A DNA stretch of 64,000 nucleotides from Thiothrix sp. (GTDB taxonomy: Bacteria; Pseudomonadota; Gammaproteobacteria; Thiotrichales; Thiotrichaceae): positions 29,979-93,978 of the forward strand of contig NZ_JAQTLS010000015.1 in the NCBI RefSeq assembly GCF_028714775.1, read 5' to 3'. The notes below the pieces were generated by a model. It did not search any database. It was given only the letters and a program-made list of their open reading frames with translations, and was not told the origin of the DNA. Shown piece by piece: positions 26,059-34,310 of this stretch. Positions within the stretch are counted from its first letter, which is position 1. Each line of letters begins with the position of its first letter. Made by a program: the position numbers and the translations under genes.

Positions 26059-26427
26059 TTACTGCTTAAGAATGCCGATGATACCACCGCATTGCTGGAA
26101 ACAGGCGCGGAAGTCAGTATCGCAATGGGCGGTATCTGCATACTCATAACAACCGGGCTTCTCGCATTTGGCGCGGTCAGCGTCGGTTTTTGCGTACAGC
26201 AGGCAGAAATAGTGTTCGTGTTCGGCGTCTTTCTCGCATCTGGACTGTTTGATGTCGGCCTTTGCCCGCTCGGTATTGGAGCAGTCGGTCTGGGTGCGCT
26301 GGCATTGCATGACGCAGCTTTGCCCCATTGCCGAGGTCGGCGGGGTGTAGGTGTATTCAGGGCCGCAACCCGCCAACACCATGAGCAGGCAGGCTGCCAA
26401 TAAGTTCAGAATGTTCCGTAACAGCAT
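26059..26427 (-). CDS. Cysteine-rich lipoprotein
   Basis: A 122-residue protein with a lipoprotein signal MLLRNILNLLAACLLMVLAGC. The start at 26427 is chosen because it gives this clean signal. The mature part has ten further cysteines (SCVMQC, TDC, SRC, YFC, KCEKPGC, HC, ACFQQC), enough for five disulfides, and ends GGIIGILKQ. The CxxxC-like pairs resemble small disulfide-knit periplasmic proteins. No family is recognised. It is convergent with the RD-heptad gene. Confidence 0.75.
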   Translation of the reverse strand: MLLRNILNLLAACLLMVLAGCGPEYTYTPPTSAMGQSCVMQCQRTQTDCSNTERAKADIKQSRCEKDAEHEHYFCLLYAKTDADRAKCEKPGCYEYADTAHCDTDFRACFQQCGGIIGILKQ

Positions 26428-26583
26428 TGAATTTTCCCTCGCAATAGGAACGGCATGGAATGCATTAAAGTGTGTGTCGGTCACGGGATTCCCCGCGTGA
26501 TGACGGGCTTATTGTAGCGGATTTGCCGCATCCATAAAGCAGGGTGATGACATAAGGCATATCTGGGATGTCGTGCCTAAACC

Positions 26584-27813
26584 TTAGTTTTCCAACCAGC
26601 GTACCGCACCTTGCCCTGCCTGCCGCCCGCTGGCAAAACACCCTGTCAGCAGGTAGCCGCCTGTGGGCGCTTCCCAATCCAGCATTTCACCCGCACAAAA
26701 TACCCCCGGAAAATCCCGTAACATCAGGTTTTCATCCAGTGTTTCAAACGGCACGCCGCCTGCGGTGCTGATGGCTTCGTCGATGGGGGTGGTAGCCGTG
26801 AGCGTGACCGGGATGGCTTTCAGGGTGTTTGCCAGTAATACCGGATCGTGGCGTTGGGTTTCGTCCAGCGTTTCAAACAGCAGTGCCGTTTTTGCCCCAT
26901 CCAGTTTGAAACGGTTCTTGAGGAATGCTCCCAAGGTTTTGTGTTTGGGGCGTGTTTGTAAGGCTTGCGTAATGGCTTCCGGCGTGTGGTTGGGCAACAA
27001 GTCGAGGTGAAAGGTGGCGGATTGCTGCGCATTGAGCGTATCGCGCAGGCGGGCGGAAAAGGCGTAAACCAAGCTGCCTTCCACCCCGCGTTCGGTCAGG
27101 ATCAGTTCCCCCCGGCGGCTTTCGGTTTGTCCGTGCAGGTCGGTGAAACGCAATGCCACCGATTTCAGTGGCGACCCAGCAAAGCGGCTGCGTAAATGTT
27201 GGCTCCACTCACACAGGAAACCGCAATTGGCAGGCTGTAAGGGCGCGATGCGGATATTTCGTGCTTCCAGTAAGGGAACCCACGCGCCGTCACTGCCGAG
27301 TTTTTTCCAGCTACCACCGCCCAGCGCGAGGATCAGCGCGGCGTAGGGAACAGCGCTTTCCCCCTGCGATGTTTGGAACAGCAGTTTCCCCTGTGCATCC
27401 CAACCTTGCCAGCGGTGGCGGGGGTGGATGCGCAAACCGCCGCGTTTCAGGCGTACTAGCCATGCGCGTAACAGCGGTGCGGCTTTCATTTCGGTGGGGA
27501 ATACGCGCCCGGATGTGCCGACGAAAGTTTCGACCCCCAATGCAGCGCACCATTGGCGTAATTCATCCGCGCCGAAGGTTTCCAACAAAGGTTGTAACTG
27601 TGCTTGGCGTTCGGCGTAGCGGCGGCAAAAGTCGGGAAATGGTTCGGCGTGGGTGATGTTTAGCCCGCCGATACCCGCCAGCAGGAACTTACGCCCCACC
27701 GATGGCATGGCATCGTAGAGGTCGACGGCGTATCCGGCATTGATGAGCTGTTCCGCTGCCATGAGTCCGGCAGGGCCGCCGCCGATGATAGCTATGGGGT
27801 GTGAGGTTTTCAT
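26584..27813 (-). CDS. FAD-dependent oxidoreductase, HI0933-like flavoprotein
   Basis: A 409-residue flavoprotein of the HI0933/YhiN group (NAD(P)/FAD-dependent oxidoreductase). The dinucleotide-binding motif IIGGGPAGLMAAEQL is at residues 8-22. The family motif GRKFLLAGIGGLNITHAE is near residue 45. The C-terminal GEMLDWEAPTGGYLLTGCFA binds the flavin. The ATG at 27813 places the Rossmann motif at the N-terminus; an ATG at 27828 is also possible. It is divergent from ychJ with only 23 bases between starts. The substrate of the family is not established. Confidence 0.85.
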   Translation of the reverse strand: MKTSHPIAIIGGGPAGLMAAEQLINAGYAVDLYDAMPSVGRKFLLAGIGGLNITHAEPFPDFCRRYAERQAQLQPLLETFGADELRQWCAALGVETFVGTSGRVFPTEMKAAPLLRAWLVRLKRGGLRIHPRHRWQGWDAQGKLLFQTSQGESAVPYAALILALGGGSWKKLGSDGAWVPLLEARNIRIAPLQPANCGFLCEWSQHLRSRFAGSPLKSVALRFTDLHGQTESRRGELILTERGVEGSLVYAFSARLRDTLNAQQSATFHLDLLPNHTPEAITQALQTRPKHKTLGAFLKNRFKLDGAKTALLFETLDETQRHDPVLLANTLKAIPVTLTATTPIDEAISTAGGVPFETLDENLMLRDFPGVFCAGEMLDWEAPTGGYLLTGCFASGRQAGQGAVRWLEN

Positions 27814-27836
27814 GGGGGTATGGTACATTGGCGGGC

Positions 27837-28220
27837 ATGAACGTACCACTTTGCCCCTGCCAATCGGGGAAAACTTATGGGCAATGTTGCCGCCCTTACC
27901 ACGATGGAAAAGCCGCTCCCACAGCGGAAACGTTGATGCGCTCGCGTTACAGCGCCTACGTCTTGGGTAATGGCGCGTATTTGCACCGCAGTTGGCATTC
28001 CAGCACCCGCCCCAACAAGAAAAGCCTGATGCAATTGCCACCGACGGATTGGCAAGGTTTGGAAATTGTCCGCACGGAGCAGGGCAGCGGGCAGGATGTC
28101 AGCGGTGTGGTTGAATTCATCGCGCATTACCGGGACGGCGACCAGCCGCAGGTGTTGCACGAAACCAGCCGCTTTGTGCGGGAGGCTGGCAGGTGGTATT
28201 ACGTGGATGGGACGTATTAG
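27837..28220 (+). CDS. YchJ family protein (UPF0225) with SEC-C zinc motif
   Basis: A 127-residue protein. The N-terminal PLCPCQSGKTYGQCC is the SEC-C zinc-binding motif (CxC...CC). The remainder is the YchJ-type NTF2-like domain with LMRSRYSAYVLGN and the WHSSTRP strand. The ATG at 27837 is the first one compatible with the motif. The gene is divergent from the flavoprotein and convergent with trpB2. Function is unknown. Confidence 0.88.
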   Translation: MNVPLCPCQSGKTYGQCCRPYHDGKAAPTAETLMRSRYSAYVLGNGAYLHRSWHSSTRPNKKSLMQLPPTDWQGLEIVRTEQGSGQDVSGVVEFIAHYRDGDQPQVLHETSRFVREAGRWYYVDGTY

Positions 28221-28243
28221 CGCACTTGCCAGCCTTGTACCGT

Positions 28244-29593
28244 TTAGCCGAATTTCGGCAGGTGGGCGAGGGATTCCTTGATCGCTTCTTCTGGGTAGTC
28301 GAAGTCGGTCAAGTCGCCTTGCAGGTAACGGTCATAAGAGGTCATGTCGAAATGCCCGTGGCCTGAAAGGTTGAACAACAGAGTTTTGGCTTCGCCGGTT
28401 TTTGCACAGTTTTGCGCTTCGCGGATCGCGGCGGCAATCGCGTGACAAGACTCTGGTGCAGCAATGATGCCTTCGCTTTTGGCGAACATCACGCCCGCTG
28501 CAAACGTTTCCAGTTGCGCGACGGACATCGCTTCAATCAGCCCCTCATTGTACAACTGGCTGACCAGCGCGGAATCGCCGTGGTAACGCAAGCCGCCCGC
28601 GTGGATGCCCGGTGGCATAAAGTCATGCCCCAGCGTGTACATTTTCATCAGTGGTGTGAGGCCAGCGGTATCGCCGTAGTCATAGGCGTAAACCCCTTTG
28701 GTCAGGGTCGGGCAGGAAGTCGGCTCGACTGCCACCAAACGCACCTCTTTCCCCGCTGCCTTGTCAGCAAAGAACGGGAACGCAATCCCGCCGAAGTTGG
28801 AACCACCGCCGCACGGCGCAAAGATCATGTCGGGGTAATCGCCGACCATCGCCAACTGCTTTTTCGCTTCCTGACCGATGATGGTCTGGTGCAGTAACAC
28901 GTGATTCAGCACGGAACCGAGCGCATAGTTAGTGTCAGCGCGGCTGGCGGCTTCTTCCACCGCTTCGGAAATAGCAATGCCCAGTGAGCCTTGTGAATCA
29001 GGATGGGCGGCGAGGACAGCACGACCGGAGTTGGTCATGTCGGTCGGGCTGGCGAATACTTCCGCACCCCACGTCTGCATCATGGAACGGCGGTAAGGTT
29101 TCTGCTGGTAGCTGACTTTCACCATGTACACGCGCACATCAATGCCGAACATTTGCCCTGCCAGTGCTAAGGAACTGCCCCATTGCCCAGCACCCGTTTC
29201 GGTGGCAAGGCGTTTGATGCCCGCTTGCTGGTTGTAATACGCCTGCGCGACAGCGGTATTCGGCTTGTGCGAACCTGCTGGGCTGACCGCTTCGTTTTTG
29301 TAATAGATTTTCGCCGGGGTATTGAGCATCTTTTCCAAGCGATGGGCGCGGTACAGCGGGGAAGGCCGCCACATGGTCAGGGCTTCGCGTACCGGGTCGG
29401 GAATTTTGATCCAGCGTTCGGCACTGACTTCTTGCATCACCAGTGCTTCGGGGAAGATTGCCATCATCGCTTCCGGCGGAACCGGGTTGCCATCTGGTCC
29501 TAAATAGGGCGCTGGCGCTTTGGGCATGTCGGCAACGACATTGTACCAGTGGGTGGGCATTTCGTTTTCGGGCAGGTATATTTTTGTGGTCAT
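28244..29593 (-). CDS. TrpB2-type tryptophan synthase beta-like protein
   Basis: A 449-residue PLP enzyme of the TrpB2 subgroup (longer than classical TrpB). The PLP lysine is in AGSHKPNTA (about residue 108). The phosphate-binding loop CGGGSNFGG is near residue 260, and the C-terminus has NLSGHGHFD. TrpB2 makes tryptophan from indole and serine and is generally not tightly complexed with TrpA. No trpA or other trp gene is nearby, consistent with a salvage role. AAGGAGAG precedes the ATG at 29593. It lies 100 bases downstream of rep on the same strand. Confidence 0.9.
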   Translation of the reverse strand: MTTKIYLPENEMPTHWYNVVADMPKAPAPYLGPDGNPVPPEAMMAIFPEALVMQEVSAERWIKIPDPVREALTMWRPSPLYRAHRLEKMLNTPAKIYYKNEAVSPAGSHKPNTAVAQAYYNQQAGIKRLATETGAGQWGSSLALAGQMFGIDVRVYMVKVSYQQKPYRRSMMQTWGAEVFASPTDMTNSGRAVLAAHPDSQGSLGIAISEAVEEAASRADTNYALGSVLNHVLLHQTIIGQEAKKQLAMVGDYPDMIFAPCGGGSNFGGIAFPFFADKAAGKEVRLVAVEPTSCPTLTKGVYAYDYGDTAGLTPLMKMYTLGHDFMPPGIHAGGLRYHGDSALVSQLYNEGLIEAMSVAQLETFAAGVMFAKSEGIIAAPESCHAIAAAIREAQNCAKTGEAKTLLFNLSGHGHFDMTSYDRYLQGDLTDFDYPEEAIKESLAHLPKFG

Positions 29594-29695
29594 GCTGGCC
29601 GCTCTCCTTGGGTTTTTCCATAACGAATTTGAGGCATTATCTTCCCACTTGCACCGAATGTGTGCAATGCAAAAGATGGCGATTGGCAGTGTGCT

Positions 29696-31693
29696 TCAAT
29701 CGCCCAGCAGCGCTTGTAAATTCGAGACGTAGGCGCGTGCGGTTTCTTGGCGTTGTTCCGGGGTGATGACCTTTTTGTCTTCCCACTCCAAGTGTTCCGG
29801 GGGGAGTTCATCGAGAAAACGGCTGGGTTCGACGATCGAGGCTTCCCCGTAGCGCGAGCGGGTTTTGGCGTAACTGATGGTGAGGTTTTTTTGCGCCCGC
29901 GTGATGCCAACGTAGGCAAGGCGGCGTTCTTCTTGGATGCTGTGTTCGTCGACGCTGTTGGCGTGTGGCAGCAGTTCCTCTTCCATGCCGATGAGGAAGA
30001 CGCTGGGAAATTCCAGCCCCTTCGCGCCGTGCAGGGTCATGAGGCTGACGGCATCTTGTTCTTTTTCTTCGCTATTGCGTTCGAGCATGTCCACGAGGCT
30101 CATGTGGGCAATGATGTCGGAAAGCGTTTCTTTTCCAGCACCATCGTCGTGCAGCTTGCGTACCCAATCGACGATTTCCCACACGTTTTTCATGCGGGCT
30201 TCGGCCTGTTTGGGGGTATTGCAGGTATTTTTCATCCAATCGTCGTAGCCGATGTCGGTGATGACTTGCTGGACGATTTTGGTGGGGTCGGCACTGTCGG
30301 CGGCGCGGATCAATTCGTGCAGCCAGAAACAAAACGTTTCAATCCGTTGGGTGGCTTTGGCGGAAATGCGTTGGGCAAAGCCGAGTTCTTGCGCGGCATT
30401 GAACAGGCTGGTGTGGCGTTCGTGCGCGTATTCGCCGAGTTTTTCCAGCGTGGATGTGCCGATTTCACGTTTGGGGGTGTTGATGATGCGCAAGAAAGCG
30501 GCATCGTCGTCTGGGTTGGCGATCAGGCGCAGGTAGGCGAGGATGTCTTTGACTTCCGCCCGCTCGAAAAACGAAGTTCCACCACTGATTTTGTAGGTAA
30601 TGTTGTTTTCGCGCAGCAGCTTTTCAAACAGGCGGCTTTGGTGGTTGCCCCGGTAGAGGATGGCGAAATCCTTGAACGCGGCGCGGTCGCGGAAGCGGGC
30701 TTTGAGGATTTCACTGACAACTTTTTCGGCTTCGTGCTCGGGATTGCGGCAGGGCATGATGCGGATTGGGTCGCCTTCGCCGAGGGTGCTCCACAGGTTT
30801 TTCTCGAATAGGTGCGGGTTGTTGCCGATTAATTTGTTGGCACTTTGCAATATGCGGGCGGTGGAACGGTAATTCTGTTCCAGCTTCACCACCTTGAGCA
30901 TCGGGTAATCTTTCTGCAACTGCGCAATGTTTTCCGGGCGTGCGCCGCGCCATGCATAGATCGACTGATCGTCGTCGCCCACCGCAGTGAGTGCGCCTCG
31001 AATGCCGGAAAGCAAGCGGATGAAGCGGTATTGGCAGGCGTTGGTGTCCTGATATTCGTCGATCAGCAGGTAACGCAGCTTGTTTTGCCAGAATTGCAGC
31101 GCGTCCGGGTGCTGCTCGAACAGACGCACCGGCAACACGATCAGGTCGTCGAAATCCACCGCATTATAGGCTTTGATCTGCCGCTGGTATTTTTCGTAGA
31201 GGATGGCAGCGAGTTTTTCATCCGTGGTATTGGCTTGCAGCGTGGCTTGCTCAACGGAAATGAAGTCGTTTTTCCAACGCGAAATGATCCAGCGCAGGTT
31301 CTCGGCTTCCTCCACATCTTCCTTGTGCGCCAGTTCTTTGAGGATCGCGGCACTGTCTTGCGCGTCGAGGATGCTGAAATTGTTCTTGTAACCGAGGCGC
31401 TTGGCTTCGCGCTTGATGATGTTCAAGCCGAGCGTGTGGAAAGTGGAAACCGTTAGCCCTTTGGCTTCCTCTTTGGTCAATAGTTGGCTAGCGCGTTCGC
31501 GCATTTCGCGGGCGGCTTTGTTGGTAAAGGTAATCGCCGCGATTTGGTCAGCAGAATGCACACCTTTACGGATCATCCACGCAATTTTCTGGGTGATGAC
31601 GCGGGTTTTGCCACTGCCAGCACCAGCGAGGACGAGGAGGGGAGAGCCGAGGTGGGTGACAGCGGCTTGTTGTTCGGGGTTGAGTCCTTGCAT
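29696..31693 (-). CDS. rep: ATP-dependent DNA helicase Rep
   Basis: A 665-residue superfamily 1A helicase (3' to 5') that clears proteins ahead of replication forks. Motif I GAGSGKT is at residues 24-30, with TFTNKAAREM, DEYQDTN and QNYRS further on. The length and sequence fit housekeeping Rep rather than UvrD. The ATG at 31693 lies 3 bases past the stop of the TOPRIM gene and has no ribosome site of its own, so translation may be coupled to the ATPase/TOPRIM pair upstream. Whether a separate promoter exists is not visible. Confidence 0.92.
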   Translation of the reverse strand: MQGLNPEQQAAVTHLGSPLLVLAGAGSGKTRVITQKIAWMIRKGVHSADQIAAITFTNKAAREMRERASQLLTKEEAKGLTVSTFHTLGLNIIKREAKRLGYKNNFSILDAQDSAAILKELAHKEDVEEAENLRWIISRWKNDFISVEQATLQANTTDEKLAAILYEKYQRQIKAYNAVDFDDLIVLPVRLFEQHPDALQFWQNKLRYLLIDEYQDTNACQYRFIRLLSGIRGALTAVGDDDQSIYAWRGARPENIAQLQKDYPMLKVVKLEQNYRSTARILQSANKLIGNNPHLFEKNLWSTLGEGDPIRIMPCRNPEHEAEKVVSEILKARFRDRAAFKDFAILYRGNHQSRLFEKLLRENNITYKISGGTSFFERAEVKDILAYLRLIANPDDDAAFLRIINTPKREIGTSTLEKLGEYAHERHTSLFNAAQELGFAQRISAKATQRIETFCFWLHELIRAADSADPTKIVQQVITDIGYDDWMKNTCNTPKQAEARMKNVWEIVDWVRKLHDDGAGKETLSDIIAHMSLVDMLERNSEEKEQDAVSLMTLHGAKGLEFPSVFLIGMEEELLPHANSVDEHSIQEERRLAYVGITRAQKNLTISYAKTRSRYGEASIVEPSRFLDELPPEHLEWEDKKVITPEQRQETARAYVSNLQALLGD

Positions 31694-31696
31694 GGG

Positions 31697-32374
31697 TTAT
31701 TTGAACACGGCTTCAAGCCATTGGGTAAATGCAGTGAGGGCAGCGGAATCGGTGGCGAATACGCCAGCTTGATAGGCTTTTCCTGCGGATGTGCCGGGCT
31801 TCTTTTGCCATGCTAGCAGGGTAGAGAGGCGAGCTTTGGAAATGTGCGTATCCTTGAAAGTGCGTAAATCACCCAATCCGGTGATGGCTTCGTCGGCTTT
31901 GTCCAGCAATGATTGTTGAGTCGGATTGCCTAAGTTTTCCAGTAGTAAATCTTCTAGCATTCCGTCAGTACTATGTGTGGGCATAATCCATAAACCAATG
32001 GGAGTGAATTCTTCGGGATGTCTAAAGATTTCCCCTGTTAGTGTCACATCTGAGAAAGGCGGTATGTTGTAGCCGTAATCACGTAATACATTGGTGATTT
32101 GTTCACGGCGCTTCGCAAACCCGTAGCCTTGTTTCTGAGAATCAGCGTCTATGATTATTGCTAAATGCGTAACTTCCCCTGCTGTAATCCGTTCCCAAGC
32201 TGTTGGTAATGCTTGAGTGCGTAATACATCAACGCCATCACTTTCTGTTTGACAAAAATTTTGGGGCGTTTCTGGTTCAATATCAACTTGCAACTCCAAC
32301 TTGCAAAGAAAATGCTGAAAGAATGCACGGTCATCTTGTCCTTCAACAAGAAGAATTCTTTGTTGTTTTTTCAT
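31697..32374 (-). CDS. TOPRIM-domain protein (DUF3226-like), partner of the upstream ATPase
   Basis: A 225-residue protein with an N-terminal TOPRIM fold. The glutamate motif LLVEGQDD is at 8-15 (Glu11) and the metal-binding DxD is in IIIDADSQ (Asp76, Asp78). This resembles DUF3226/OLD-type nuclease or RNase M5-like proteins. Its ATG overlaps the stop of the AAA ATPase by one base. Local base composition is more AT-rich than the flanking genes, suggesting acquisition. An ATPase plus TOPRIM pair is the arrangement of PARIS-type and split OLD-type anti-phage systems; that role is inferred. Confidence 0.8.
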   Translation of the reverse strand: MKKQQRILLVEGQDDRAFFQHFLCKLELQVDIEPETPQNFCQTESDGVDVLRTQALPTAWERITAGEVTHLAIIIDADSQKQGYGFAKRREQITNVLRDYGYNIPPFSDVTLTGEIFRHPEEFTPIGLWIMPTHSTDGMLEDLLLENLGNPTQQSLLDKADEAITGLGDLRTFKDTHISKARLSTLLAWQKKPGTSAGKAYQAGVFATDSAALTAFTQWLEAVFK

Positions 32375-33294
32375 TAACGGATTTCCATGCCGGAGTTAAC
32401 AATCCACTCTAATCTGTCTTCGCCGTAGACATGAGCAATGATTTGTCCACGGTTAGACTTGCCAGCACTACGCCCCAAAGCGATGAGTTTTCCATCAACT
32501 TCCTTGTTTGCGACAGCAACCTTAGTGAATGCTTTTAAAGTATCTTCACTGTGAGTTGTTGCAACCACTTGAATATCTAGCTCTTTTGCTAACGTAAATA
32601 GTTTTTTCCATACCTCCTCCTGAATCGAGTAGTGCAGCCCATTCTCGAATTCGTCAATCAGTAAGAAACCATTCTTTGCTTTCAATGCACTCAAAAATAT
32701 TTGAAGGATACGACTCACGCCTTCACCCATTGCTTTAAGTGGAACAGCTTTGGCTTTTCCTTTTATTTTTAGAACGGCAACCCTTTCCTCTTTCTTATCA
32801 GGAGATTGAACGAAAATTACATTTGTAATGTCTGCATTAAAAATAGTCAACGTCTCTTTAACGATATGTTCTTCAGAATCTAAATAGGCAGTATCCCATT
32901 GCTGAGCAAGGTCATTCTCATGAGCAAGTTGGCTGTCAACTAGAGCAAAGGGTTTTTGATGATCACGCCATTCATGTTCTGGATCACAATTTTCATAAAC
33001 TTCACCAAGGCGATCGTCATAGTCAGGATAAAAGCATACAGATTCTTTGTCACCCTGAATTGAAATACTTTTGCTGCGTTCTTGATATATGACACCATTG
33101 AAAAGTTCATGTCGACTTTTTAAAAGATTTCTTAATGATTCTGTTGAGCCGCCTTGAGCAAAAACCGCAATAGCCTCCAACAACGTACTCTTCCCGCTGT
33201 TATTTCTCCCCACGATCAGGTTCACCCGCCCCAGTGAGGGGATGGTGAGGTCTTCAAAGCAGCGGAAATTCTTGATGTGCAGGCTGTCGAGCAT
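32374..33294 (-). CDS. OLD-like AAA (SMC/ABC-type) ATPase
   Basis: A 306-residue ATPase of the AAA_15/AAA_21 kind. The N-terminus reads MLDSLHIKNFRCFEDLTI, followed by Walker A GRNNSGKS (29-36). A signature-like MGEGVSRIL lies at 189-197, Walker B LLIDEFENG at 211-219 and the switch His in TTHSED (248). It is shorter than OLD or AriA proteins, and its nuclease half is encoded separately by the next gene. AAGGAC precedes the ATG at 33294. It is divergent from the thioredoxin operon and AT-rich relative to it. Confidence 0.87.
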   Translation of the reverse strand: MLDSLHIKNFRCFEDLTIPSLGRVNLIVGRNNSGKSTLLEAIAVFAQGGSTESLRNLLKSRHELFNGVIYQERSKSISIQGDKESVCFYPDYDDRLGEVYENCDPEHEWRDHQKPFALVDSQLAHENDLAQQWDTAYLDSEEHIVKETLTIFNADITNVIFVQSPDKKEERVAVLKIKGKAKAVPLKAMGEGVSRILQIFLSALKAKNGFLLIDEFENGLHYSIQEEVWKKLFTLAKELDIQVVATTHSEDTLKAFTKVAVANKEVDGKLIALGRSAGKSNRGQIIAHVYGEDRLEWIVNSGMEIR

Positions 33295-33392
33295 GGCGTT
33301 TGTCCTTCATTCTAAGTCCCCTGACTATAGCAAGTTTCAGGCCGAAGCAGTACGTTTGGCGCAAGCCTGTTCAAGCGAAGGGGCAGGGCGCA

Positions 33393-33398
33393 TATAAT
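33393..33398 (+). promoter_or_regulatory. Candidate -10 box of the thioredoxin-ampD operon
   Basis: A perfect TATAAT overlaps the ATG at 33397 and lies 8 bases before the ATG at 33406. Transcription starting about 7 bases downstream would begin at or next to the second ATG, giving a leaderless mRNA. No good -35 is seen. The match could be chance. Confidence 0.35.
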
Positions 33399-33405
33399 GC
33401 CCGCT

Positions 33406-33750
33406 ATGACAAAAATCGCAAGCCTTACCGACCTGAACTTCCATCATGTGCTAGAAGAAACGCCCGGCGCAGCACTGGTGTTTTTCACAGCGCCCAACTG
33501 CGGTGCGTGCCGTAGCCTCAAGCGGGCGTTGGAAAAATTCCTGCACACACACTCGCCGTTGCCGGTATTTGAGGTCGATGCTGTCCACAACGGCGGGCTG
33601 GTCAATGCGTTGGATATTTTCCATCTGCCCGCGCTGTTCCTGTATGTGGATGGGCACTACCACTGCGAATTGAAGTGCGAAGCGTTGCCTGCCCGCATCC
33701 ACCACGCCATCCAAACCGCCCTGAGCCAGCCCGCCGAGGACGAACCATGA
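33406..33750 (+). CDS. Thioredoxin-like protein with CGAC active site
   Basis: A 114-residue thioredoxin-fold protein with FFTAPNCGACRSLKRAL, in which CGAC replaces the usual CGPC, and the cis-proline region HLPALFLYVDG. The start at 33406 (MTKIASL) is preferred; an in-frame ATG at 33397 would add three residues. Neither has a ribosome site. The stop overlaps the ampD start (ATGA), so it heads a three-gene operon. It probably reduces or isomerises disulfides in the cytosol; the partner is unknown. Confidence 0.8.
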   Translation: MTKIASLTDLNFHHVLEETPGAALVFFTAPNCGACRSLKRALEKFLHTHSPLPVFEVDAVHNGGLVNALDIFHLPALFLYVDGHYHCELKCEALPARIHHAIQTALSQPAEDEP

Positions 33751-34310
33751 ACATTGATACCGCAACAGGGCTGTTGGATTGCGCCCGCCAATGCCCATCG
33801 CCCAACTATGACGAACGCCCGGACGGTTGTACCCCCGACCTGATCGTGCTGCACAATATCAGCCTGCCGCCCTACGAATTCGGTGGCAACTGGATCGACC
33901 ACCTATTCACCAATCAGCTTGACCCCGCCGCGCATCCTTTCTTTGCGGAAATCTGTCATCTGCGCGTCGCTAGCCACCTGCTGATCCGGCGAGAAGGTGA
34001 GATCGTCCAATACGTGCCATTTCACAAACGGGCATTCCACGCAGGCGTATCCAACTATCAGGGCAGGGAACGCTGCAATGATTTTTCTATCGGCATCGAG
34101 ATCGAAGGTACGGACTTTGAAACTTTCACCGAAGCACAATACCAGCAATTGGAACAATTACTGCCCGCATTGGTAGCAGCTTACCCGACCTTGAGCTTGC
34201 AACACATCACCGGGCACGAACATATCGCGCCGGGGCGTAAAACCGACCCCGGCCCCTTCTTCGATTGGCAGCGTTTAAGCAAAACCTTGGGAGTCGCGTT
34301 ACCTGCATGA
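33747..34310 (+). CDS. ampD: AmpD, 1,6-anhydro-N-acetylmuramyl-L-alanine amidase
   Basis: A 187-residue cytosolic zinc amidase that releases the peptide from anhydro-muropeptides during cell-wall recycling. The zinc ligands are visible: His in IVLHNISLP, and His and Asp in GHEHIAPGRKTDPGP. The glutamate is in GIEIEGTDF. The length is normal for AmpD and there is no signal peptide, as expected. The ATG overlaps the stop of the thioredoxin gene and its stop overlaps the next start. Confidence 0.93.
   Translation: MNIDTATGLLDCARQCPSPNYDERPDGCTPDLIVLHNISLPPYEFGGNWIDHLFTNQLDPAAHPFFAEICHLRVASHLLIRREGEIVQYVPFHKRAFHAGVSNYQGRERCNDFSIGIEIEGTDFETFTEAQYQQLEQLLPALVAAYPTLSLQHITGHEHIAPGRKTDPGPFFDWQRLSKTLGVALPA

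Noticed and set aside
29747..30811. 354-codon open frame on the plus strand opposite rep
   Set aside because: rep is an unmistakable helicase in the other direction; the antisense frame has no motif and reflects codon bias.
29696..33294. Classical Gabija system (GajA-GajB)
   Set aside because: The helicase is typical housekeeping Rep, and the ATPase and TOPRIM are separate short proteins; only a PARIS/OLD-like resemblance is claimed.
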